The notes below the pieces were generated by a model. It saw only the letters and a program-made list of their open reading frames with translations. It was not told the origin of the DNA and did no database searches. Shown piece by piece: positions 58,370 through 64,000 of a stretch of 64,000 nt of DNA (positions are counted from its first letter, which is position 1; every line of letters begins with the position of its first letter). A program made the position numbers and the translations under genes. The stretch is from GCA-003244245 sp035606945 (GTDB lineage Bacteria; Actinomycetota; Actinomycetes; Mycobacteriales; Pseudonocardiaceae), in assembly GCA_035606945.1 (NCBI GenBank), contig DATNDR010000050.1, forward strand, positions 1-64,000, given 5' to 3'.

Positions 58370-59073
58370 ACACCGCGGTACTGCGCGCACACTCGATCGT
58401 CGTGGCCGCGCATGGCACCCACGATCCGGCCGGTGTCGCGGTGGCGCACCAGCTGGTCGACGCGCTGCGTGCCCGGCTACCCGGCAGCTTGGTGCAGCTG
58501 GGCTTCGTCGATGTGCTCGGTCCGGGGGTGCGTGAGATGGTCGCGAACGCGCAGGGCCCGGTCACCGTGGTTCCCGCTTTCTTGAGTTCCGGGTACCACG
58601 TGCGGGTTGACGTGCCGCGAGAGGTGGCTGCTACCCGACGTGACGACGTCACTATCAGCCCTGCGCTCGGGCCGCACCCGTTGCTGGTGGCTGCGATGGC
58701 GCAACGGCTGCGCGAGGCAGGGTGGCGCCGAGGCGATGCGGTGGTGCTGGCCGCGGCGGGTTCCTCAGATCCACGGGCAGTTGCCGATGTCCGGGCTGCG
58801 GCACGCCTGCTGTCCGGCCACGTCGGCCGCCGGGTGCGAGTCGGATTCGTGGCCACCGGCGCTCCTCGGGTTGCACCGCTGGTCGCGGGTCTGCGGGCGG
58901 CCGGGGAGTCCAGGGTGGCGGTGGCGTCATGGTTGATCGCGCCAGGCCTGTTCAGCCGCAGAATCGACACCGCGCAGGCCGATGTGGTGGCCGCACCGCT
59001 GACGGCACATCCTCGGGTCGTCGACCGGTTGGCCCAGCTCGCCGGTGTCGGCACGGCGCTGCGCAGCGCATAA
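58366..59073 (+). CDS. Sirohydrochlorin chelatase (CbiX/SirB-like)
   Basis: 235-residue two-repeat CbiX/SirB-type chelatase that inserts iron into sirohydrochlorin to make siroheme, the NirB cofactor. The first repeat has VVAAHGTHDPAGVAVAHQLV (metal-binding His) and VVPAFLSSGYHVRVDVP with the second His. The second repeat has LAAAGSSDPRAVADV, where the His of the HGS motif is not kept. GTG 58366 overlaps the nnaR stop. The location (Rv0259c-Rv0260c order) supports a siroheme role. Confidence 0.88.
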   Translation: MNTAVLRAHSIVVAAHGTHDPAGVAVAHQLVDALRARLPGSLVQLGFVDVLGPGVREMVANAQGPVTVVPAFLSSGYHVRVDVPREVAATRRDDVTISPALGPHPLLVAAMAQRLREAGWRRGDAVVLAAAGSSDPRAVADVRAAARLLSGHVGRRVRVGFVATGAPRVAPLVAGLRAAGESRVAVASWLIAPGLFSRRIDTAQADVVAAPLTAHPRVVDRLAQLAGVGTALRSA

Positions 59074-59093
59074 GTCGGGCCCTGCGCGCCGTC

Positions 59094-59140
59094 GCCGATA
59101 ATCATTTACCGTTTTTGAGCTTATTTGATTAAGTGCACTT
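59094..59140. promoter_or_regulatory. AT-rich patch upstream of the FAD enzyme
   Basis: A 47-bp stretch with TTTACCG, TTTTTGAGC and TTATTTGATTAAG stands out from the GC-rich surroundings. It contains no clean -35/-10 pair at standard spacing. It is probably the promoter of the gene at 59185 and/or a terminator of the chelatase gene. Confidence 0.35.
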
Positions 59141-59184
59141 GTCAGCTGGCGTGGGCGTCGCCCACGGCTATGAGGAGTGCCCCG

Positions 59185-60582
59185 GTGGGTAAGATCGTCG
59201 TTTGCGGCGCCGGCATCATCGGGTTGTCCGTGGCAATCATGCTGGCACAGGATGGGCACCAGGTCACCGTCCTGGAAGCTGATTCCGATAGCCCCCCGCC
59301 AACTCCGGCCGATGCGTGGGCGTCGTGGAATCGCAAGGGCGTGGCCCAATTCCAGCAGCCGCATAACCTGTTTGCGCGGTTCCGGCAGATCTGCGCGGAG
59401 GAGATGCCGGGATTGACCGAGCGGTTACTCGCGGCCGGATGCGTCTGGGTGGATTTTCTGGACCCGCTCCCACCGGTGCTGTCCGACCAGCCTGCCCGCC
59501 CGGGTGATGAGAAGCTCCGGTTCGTGACCGGGCGCCGCCCAGTGATCGAATCCGTGGTCGCTGCCGTCGCCGAGGACACGCCGGGGGTATCGATCCGCCG
59601 CGGAGTGCGGGTACGGGGGTTGCTGGCCGGTGTCTCGCCGATCCCGGGCACGCCCCACGCCGGTGGGGTGGTCACCGCAGCCGGTGAACAATTGCGGGCC
59701 GATCTCGTCGTCGACGCAATGGGCCGGCGCTCACCGGCGGTGGGCTGGCTGGCGCAGCTAGGCGCACGGAAACCCCACCTCGAGTCGCAGGACAGGGGCT
59801 TCGTCTATTACTCGCGGTATTTCACCGGGACCAGCCGGCCCCGCAGACGCGGCCCTTCGGTGTGCGCGCTCGGCAGCTTCTCCATCCTCACCCTCGACGG
59901 TGACAACGGCACCTGGTCGATCACGCTGTACGGCGTCACCGGTGATGCGCCGCTCAAAGCGCTGCGCGACCCCGACTGCTTCACTCGGGTCGTGCAGGCC
60001 TGCCCATGGCATGTGCACTGGCTCGACGGCAGGCCGATCACCGGCGTGCTCGCGATGGCCGGGATTCTCGACTGCTACCGCCGGTTCGTGGTTGACGGTC
60101 AGCCGGTCGTCACCGGGTTCGCTGCCGTCGGTGATGCGTGGGCGTGCACTAACCCGTCGGCGGGCCGGGGGCTGTCCGTCGGACTCATTCACGCCCAACT
60201 GCTGCGCAAACTCGTCCGCGGCCACCTCGATGATCCGGCCGGGCTGGCGCGCGTCTGGGACGAGCACACCGAGCGATGCGTCGCGCCCTTCTACCGGAAC
60301 CAGGTCGCCGCCGACCGCGCCCGGATCGCCGAAATGGCTGCGCTACGCGACGGGCTGCCGCCACCGCCGCGGAACTCGATGATGGATCGGTTCGTCAGAG
60401 CCGCCGGTCAGGACGCTGTGGTCTTCCGTGCATTACTCGAGACCGTGCTGTGTCTGGCGCTACCACAGCAGGTGCTCCGACGCCCTGGCATCAGGGAGCG
60501 GGTCGACGCGCTGGCGAACGGTGCTCCGATGCGGATACCAGGACCTGACCGGGAACAGTTACTCCGGCTGCTCTGCGCCTAA
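59185..60582 (+). CDS. FAD-dependent oxidoreductase
   Basis: 465-residue flavoprotein of the geranylgeranyl reductase/halogenase-like FAD-binding-3 group. It has the dinucleotide motif GKIVVCGAGIIGLSVAIMLA at residues 2-21, VVDAMGRRSPAVGWLAQLGA (DG-like motif), and GFAAVGDAWACTNPSAGRGL (second FAD motif). GTG 59185 was chosen because GAGGAG lies 7-8 bases upstream. The frame runs to 59125. The substrate is unknown. It sits between the siroheme and nitrate reductase genes without an obvious link. Its stop overlaps the stop of the convergent methyltransferase. Confidence 0.8.
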   Translation: MGKIVVCGAGIIGLSVAIMLAQDGHQVTVLEADSDSPPPTPADAWASWNRKGVAQFQQPHNLFARFRQICAEEMPGLTERLLAAGCVWVDFLDPLPPVLSDQPARPGDEKLRFVTGRRPVIESVVAAVAEDTPGVSIRRGVRVRGLLAGVSPIPGTPHAGGVVTAAGEQLRADLVVDAMGRRSPAVGWLAQLGARKPHLESQDRGFVYYSRYFTGTSRPRRRGPSVCALGSFSILTLDGDNGTWSITLYGVTGDAPLKALRDPDCFTRVVQACPWHVHWLDGRPITGVLAMAGILDCYRRFVVDGQPVVTGFAAVGDAWACTNPSAGRGLSVGLIHAQLLRKLVRGHLDDPAGLARVWDEHTERCVAPFYRNQVAADRARIAEMAALRDGLPPPPRNSMMDRFVRAAGQDAVVFRALLETVLCLALPQQVLRRPGIRERVDALANGAPMRIPGPDREQLLRLLCA

Positions 60583-61163
60583 CCCAACCGGTGCACTGAC
60601 ACGGCGTAGGAGTCGGTACCGGTGAAGGCATGCCGATCCCAGGTGGCGTACCGGGCTTCGAAGACCAGCCCGGAGCTCTCGCACCACCTGTCGTAGTCCG
60701 CCACCGAAGGCCAGCCCGCCTGTAACTGGAACCCGGCGATGAGCCGGCCGCCCGGCACGAGGTGCCGCGCACAGCCAACCACTGCGGCGTGACGGCGATC
60801 GGATGCCACGTAGGGGATGACATTGCCGGCCAGCACGACGATGTCGAACCGGGTCGGCAGATCGAGCTCGCTGAGGTCCGCGTGCACCCAGGTCAGCTCC
60901 GGTGCTTTCGCCCGCGCCAAGCCGATCATGTCGTTGTCGAGATCGGTACCGACGACGTCGAGCCCCCGGCGGGCCAGCTCGATGGCCACCCGCCCGGTGC
61001 CACAACCCCCGTCCAGCACAGAGCGGGGGTGATACGAGAATACGAAATCTGCTTCGCCGTGCGGGTTCGTACCGGCAGCCGCCATCCGCCGCCAGCGCTC
61101 GTCGTAGTCCGCCGGATCGAGTTGCCGGCGCCACTGGTTCCAGTTCTCAGACGGCAGGCCCAT
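60579..61163 (-). CDS. Class I SAM-dependent methyltransferase
   Basis: 194-residue methyltransferase. Motif I SVLDGGCGTGRVAIELA at about residues 48-64, then VVGTDLDNDMIGLAR, and RFDIVVLAGNVIPYVA. ATG 61163 (MGLPSENWNQW) is preferred. The frame extends to 61238. The substrate is unknown. It lies upstream of nothing on the minus strand except after narI, and may be read through from the nar operon. Convergent stop overlap with the FAD gene. Confidence 0.8.
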   Translation of the reverse strand: MGLPSENWNQWRRQLDPADYDERWRRMAAAGTNPHGEADFVFSYHPRSVLDGGCGTGRVAIELARRGLDVVGTDLDNDMIGLARAKAPELTWVHADLSELDLPTRFDIVVLAGNVIPYVASDRRHAAVVGCARHLVPGGRLIAGFQLQAGWPSVADYDRWCESSGLVFEARYATWDRHAFTGTDSYAVSVHRLG

Positions 61164-61268
61164 GGGTTGGAAACTTAGGTCAACAGCCCGGACGTCATCG
61201 ACCCGGCGCACACCATGACCCGGAGAGTGCGGTGGCACCTGAGCGGATGCGCATACAACCGTGATGGA

Positions 61269-62006
61269 CTAACGGCGCGCGCCAGGTGGAGCGGAAACCT
61301 CCCAGGCGCGGGCGTAGCGGCGGGTGCTACGCGGCGCCGGGTCCCGGGAGCGGTAAACGACGTAGGGCCGGGTCAGGTAACCCAGTGGTGCGCTGAAGAC
61401 GTGCACCAGCCGGGTGTAGGGCCAGACACCGAGCAAGGTGAGGACCACCAGATTGTGGAGCTGGAAACTGAGCGGAGCGCTCGCCATCAATTCGGGCTGC
61501 GGCGCGATGGAGAACAGGCTGCGGAACCATGGCGACACCGTCTCGCGATAGTTGTAGTCGCCGATGAGGTTGGCGCCGACCGTGTTGAGCATGCCGGTCA
61601 AGATCGCAGTGCTCAGCAGCGTGTACATGAGTTTGTCTAGGCGGGTGGTGGCCTTGCGCACCGCCACCACGGTGATCCGCCGGTACAGCAGGATTGCCAG
61701 CCCGGCGACGGTGACCAGGCCGGACAAGACGCCGAGGGACACCGACACCAGGTGATAGGCCGTTTCCGAGACACCCACCGCAGCGGTCCAACTCGCCGGG
61801 ATCAAGATGCCGAGCACGTGCCCACCGAGCACGGTCAGTAACCCGAAGTGGAACAACGGGCTACCCAGCCGCAGCAGCCTGCTCTCGTAGAGCTGCGAGG
61901 ACCGGGTGGTCCAGCCGAACTGATCATGGCGGTAGCGCCACAGGTGCCCGAGCAGAAACGAGGTGAACGCCACATAGGGCACGGTCAACCAGAGCAGGGT
62001 GGTCAC
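61269..62006 (-). CDS. narI: Respiratory nitrate reductase gamma subunit NarI
   Basis: 245-residue membrane cytochrome b subunit that passes quinol electrons to NarH. Five predicted spans. Heme-ligand His candidates are in FHFGLLTVLGGHVLGI and near FQLHNLVVLTLLGVW. GTG 62006 (VTTLLWLTVPYVAFTSFLLG) overlaps the narJ stop. The much longer frame to 62147 is an artefact of the narJ overlap. Last gene of the nar operon. Confidence 0.93.
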   Translation of the reverse strand: MTTLLWLTVPYVAFTSFLLGHLWRYRHDQFGWTTRSSQLYESRLLRLGSPLFHFGLLTVLGGHVLGILIPASWTAAVGVSETAYHLVSVSLGVLSGLVTVAGLAILLYRRITVVAVRKATTRLDKLMYTLLSTAILTGMLNTVGANLIGDYNYRETVSPWFRSLFSIAPQPELMASAPLSFQLHNLVVLTLLGVWPYTRLVHVFSAPLGYLTRPYVVYRSRDPAPRSTRRYARAWEVSAPPGARR

Positions 62007-62689
62007 CGTCGTCCTCCGCTGTGCTCGTGCAGCATGGGATCCATCCCGAACGGCTCCAGGCCCACCTCTTCGGCCGGCGGCCCTTGCGCGGCCAGCTCCG
62101 CGACCCGGCGCCGGTCGGCGACGTTGAGCTCGGGCAGCGTCGCGCACACCGCGCCGAGCACCGCCGCATACGGAGAGGCGGCCTCCAGCAGGGATTGCCT
62201 GAGCAGTTCCATCACCGGCCGGTATTCGACCAGCAACCGCCGGCCGGCCCCCGGATCGACGGTCGAGGCGAACTCCAGCACCACCGCCAGATGATCGGGC
62301 AACTCATGCTCACCCAGGGTGACGCCGGTCGCCCGGTAAGCGTGCTTGAAACGCAGCAGCGCCATGCCACGTTTGCGCGTGTCACCGTAGGCGTAGTAGG
62401 TCAGATGCAGGCAATGACGGCGCCGCAGGTCGAAGGTTTCGACGTAGTGCGCGGCCAGCTGCATCGGCGGCCTGCGGCGAATCTCTGCCAGGAACGACAC
62501 CAACGCGGTCCCAGCCGGCGCGGGCACCGATACCGCCGCAGCCTCCAGCTCGTCGATCATCTTCAGGGTCTGCTCGGTCGGGTAGTCGAGCAGCAGCGCG
62601 GCGATCCGCCACACCAGGCGCTGATCCCGTGGCGACAACCCGTCAGCGGATCTCTCGGCCTTGCCGCGACGCAGCCAGGTGGCACTCAT
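62003..62689 (-). CDS. narJ: Nitrate reductase assembly chaperone NarJ
   Basis: 228-residue all-helical chaperone of the TorD/NarJ family that loads molybdenum cofactor into NarG. Signature HYVETFDLRRRHCLHLTYYA, then YGDTRKRGMALLRFKHAY and LPDHLAVVLEFAST. ATG 62689 overlaps the narH stop. The molybdenum cofactor it handles may draw sulfur from moeZ upstream. Normal length. Confidence 0.93.
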   Translation of the reverse strand: MSATWLRRGKAERSADGLSPRDQRLVWRIAALLLDYPTEQTLKMIDELEAAAVSVPAPAGTALVSFLAEIRRRPPMQLAAHYVETFDLRRRHCLHLTYYAYGDTRKRGMALLRFKHAYRATGVTLGEHELPDHLAVVLEFASTVDPGAGRRLLVEYRPVMELLRQSLLEAASPYAAVLGAVCATLPELNVADRRRVAELAAQGPPAEEVGLEPFGMDPMLHEHSGGRR

Positions 62690-64000
62690 CGGGTGCGCTC
62701 CGGGACGTGTTCCACACCGTCGGGGCTGTGCCCATTAGTGGGAAACAGCCCGTCGGTGTTCTTGCCGTCCCAGTTGAGCAGGTTGATCCGGTGCGCCTTG
62801 TCCACCGGCGCCGCGACACCATTGGTATCGGCTGATGGCGCGGTGAGATGGAACTTGCCGTCCATGGTGTCGAACGCGGTCATGCCCGGGCCGCCATCGG
62901 AGTCCAGGCTGCATCCGGTGGCCACGGCATCCAACCGGTGCGCATCCGCGGCAGCGGCGCCGGGGATGACGTAGCGATGCTCGTATTTCGCGATGGCCAG
63001 CAGCCGGTACATCGCCTCGATCTCTGCCGTCGTCAGGTGCACCGACTCGGCGATCTCGGGCCGCTTCGGCTCGCCGAGGTTGACCCGGCGCATGTGCGCG
63101 CGCATCGCGGCCAACCGCCCCAGGGAGGCGCGTACCGGGCCGGGATCGCCCGCGGTGAACAGCTCCGCCAGGTACTCGACCGGAATGCGCAGCGCGTCAA
63201 TGGCGCCGAACAGGTTGCCGGCGTCCTCGCCGTCATGCCCGGTGCTCGAGAGCACGTCCACCACGGGGGATAGTGGCGGCACGTACCAGACCATCGGCAT
63301 GGTGCGGTATTCCGGGTGCAGCGGCAGCGCCACCTGGTAATCCACGATCAGCTGGTACACCGGGGAGGCCTGCGCAGCCTCGATCCACTCTGCGGAGATA
63401 CCCGCCCGCTCGGCCTCGGCCACCACCCGCGGGTCGTGCGGGTTGAGGAACACGCCCAGTTGCGCGGGATAGAGGTCCTTCTCCTCGCGCACGGACGCGG
63501 CGGCCAGCACCGCGTCGGCGTCATAGAGCAGCACGCCGATGTAGCGCAGCCGCCCGACGCAGGTCTCCGCGCACACCGTGGGGATGCCCACCTCCACCCG
63601 CGGGTAGCAGAACGTGCACTTCTCCGCCTTGCCGGTCTTATGGTTGAAGTAGATCTTCTTGTACGGGCAACCCGTGACGCATTGCCGCCACCCGCGGCAA
63701 CGATCCTGGTCGACCAGCACGATGCCGTCCTCGCTGCGCTTGTAGATCGCGCCGGACGGGCACGATGCCGCGCACGACGGGTTGAGGCAGTGCTCGCAGA
63801 TCCGCGGCAGGTAGAACATGAATGTCTGCTGGAACTCCAGCTTCACCTTCTCGGACACTCTCGCCAGCAGCGGGTCGCGGCCAATCTGTTCGGGGCCGCC
63901 ACCCAGGTCGTCGTCCCAGTTGGCGCCCCAGGTGATCGTGGTGTCCGCACCGGTGATCTGCGACTTGGGCCGGGCCGTCGGGGTGGTGTCCGATGGTGGT
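62686..64000 (-). CDS. narH: Respiratory nitrate reductase beta subunit NarH (5' end beyond window)
   Basis: Iron-sulfur electron-transfer subunit. The visible 438 codons start inside the N-terminal third (TWGANWDDDLGGGPEQIG) and contain the four cluster blocks: CEHCLNPSCAASCPSGAIYK, CRGWRQCVTGCPYKKIYF (Trp replacing a Cys, the 3Fe-4S site), CTFCYPRVEVGIPTVC and AETCVGRLRY. The first cluster block and narG lie beyond the right edge. It is co-transcribed with narJ and narI by stop/start overlaps. It marks a membrane-bound (Nar-type) nitrate reductase, distinct from the NirB nitrite reductase. Confidence 0.94.
   Translation of the reverse strand, partial: PPSDTTPTARPKSQITGADTTITWGANWDDDLGGGPEQIGRDPLLARVSEKVKLEFQQTFMFYLPRICEHCLNPSCAASCPSGAIYKRSEDGIVLVDQDRCRGWRQCVTGCPYKKIYFNHKTGKAEKCTFCYPRVEVGIPTVCAETCVGRLRYIGVLLYDADAVLAAASVREEKDLYPAQLGVFLNPHDPRVVAEAERAGISAEWIEAAQASPVYQLIVDYQVALPLHPEYRTMPMVWYVPPLSPVVDVLSSTGHDGEDAGNLFGAIDALRIPVEYLAELFTAGDPGPVRASLGRLAAMRAHMRRVNLGEPKRPEIAESVHLTTAEIEAMYRLLAIAKYEHRYVIPGAAAADAHRLDAVATGCSLDSDGGPGMTAFDTMDGKFHLTAPSADTNGVAAPVDKAHRINLLNWDGKNTDGLFPTNGHSPDGVEHVPERTR

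Overview
The window is high-GC, densely coded DNA from an actinomycete. A mycothiol deacetylase (mshB), GlgM/GlgC, glucosyl-3-phosphoglycerate synthase, DUF3117, DUF3107, DUF397/DUF5753 pairs, and an order of core genes matching two blocks known from Mycobacterium tuberculosis all point to Actinobacteria. A Pseudonocardiales-like organism fits, but the genus cannot be fixed from the sequence alone. No rRNA, tRNA, CRISPR array, intact insertion sequence or replication origin was seen.

Layout. 1-0.85 kb: tail of an XRE/DUF5753 regulator with its DUF397 partner. 1-13.4 kb: a core block in the order LpqW-like lipoprotein, mshB, membrane protein, 7Fe ferredoxin, dapC, CHAD protein, dapD, dapE, LOG protein, folP2-like, gpgS, DivIVA-like, SRPBCC, tag, DUF3117 (the M. 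tuberculosis Rv1166-Rv1211 order). 13.4-20.1 kb: an inserted segment with an M17 aminopeptidase and a glycolipid-type cluster (sugar epimerase, GT-C/GT2 fusion, GtrA, and a very clear UDP-sulfoquinovose synthase homologue). 20.1-27.6 kb: glgM, glgC, a broken DUF998 gene, two methyltransferases, and sigE-rseA-htrA. 27.6-31.3 kb: an accessory island that splits htrA from tatB. It holds a minus-strand operon of a small protein, a 44-residue very acidic peptide and a PIMT-like methyltransferase with an extended C-terminus, which I read as an imiditide-type (aspartimide) RiPP cluster. Divergent from it is a plus-strand unit of a hypothetical protein, a DUF6879 protein and an XRE/DUF5753 regulator. 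31.3-38.5 kb: tatB, mrp, DUF1003, MgtE-N/CBS protein, SBP56 methanethiol oxidase, acyl-CoA dehydrogenase, stress protein. 38.5-52.3 kb: Nudix, PH, PHP, RecB-like nuclease, beta-propeller, rhlE, ferritin-like protein, DUF3107, a two-component system, VOC, a fused hydrolase, TetR, moeZ. 52.6-64 kb: a nitrate/nitrite locus with narK, nirBD, nnaR, a sirohydrochlorin chelatase, an FAD enzyme, a methyltransferase, and narH-J-I running off the right edge.

How the parts work together. narK/nirBD/nnaR/chelatase supply nitrate/nitrite transport, nitrite reduction, a GlnR-partner regulator and siroheme synthesis, while narHJI belongs to membrane nitrate reductase. sigE-rseA-htrA-tatB is the envelope-stress module. 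The SQD1-type enzyme, with the membrane glycosyltransferase and GtrA next to it, suggests an envelope glycolipid or glycan carrying a sulfonated sugar.

Non-coding structure is rich. One palindromic repeat family (8901, 19909, 38494, 52098) sits at gene ends and at synteny breaks, and it encodes the C-terminal tails of DapE and of the Nudix protein. A second inverted-repeat family (7724, 41852) shares the core GTGAACTCG. Two matching operator palindromes lie between tetR and moeZ, and direct repeats plus a 15-bp hairpin lie between narK and nirB. Three decayed genes were found: DUF998, a PIN-domain protein and a DUF559-like tail.
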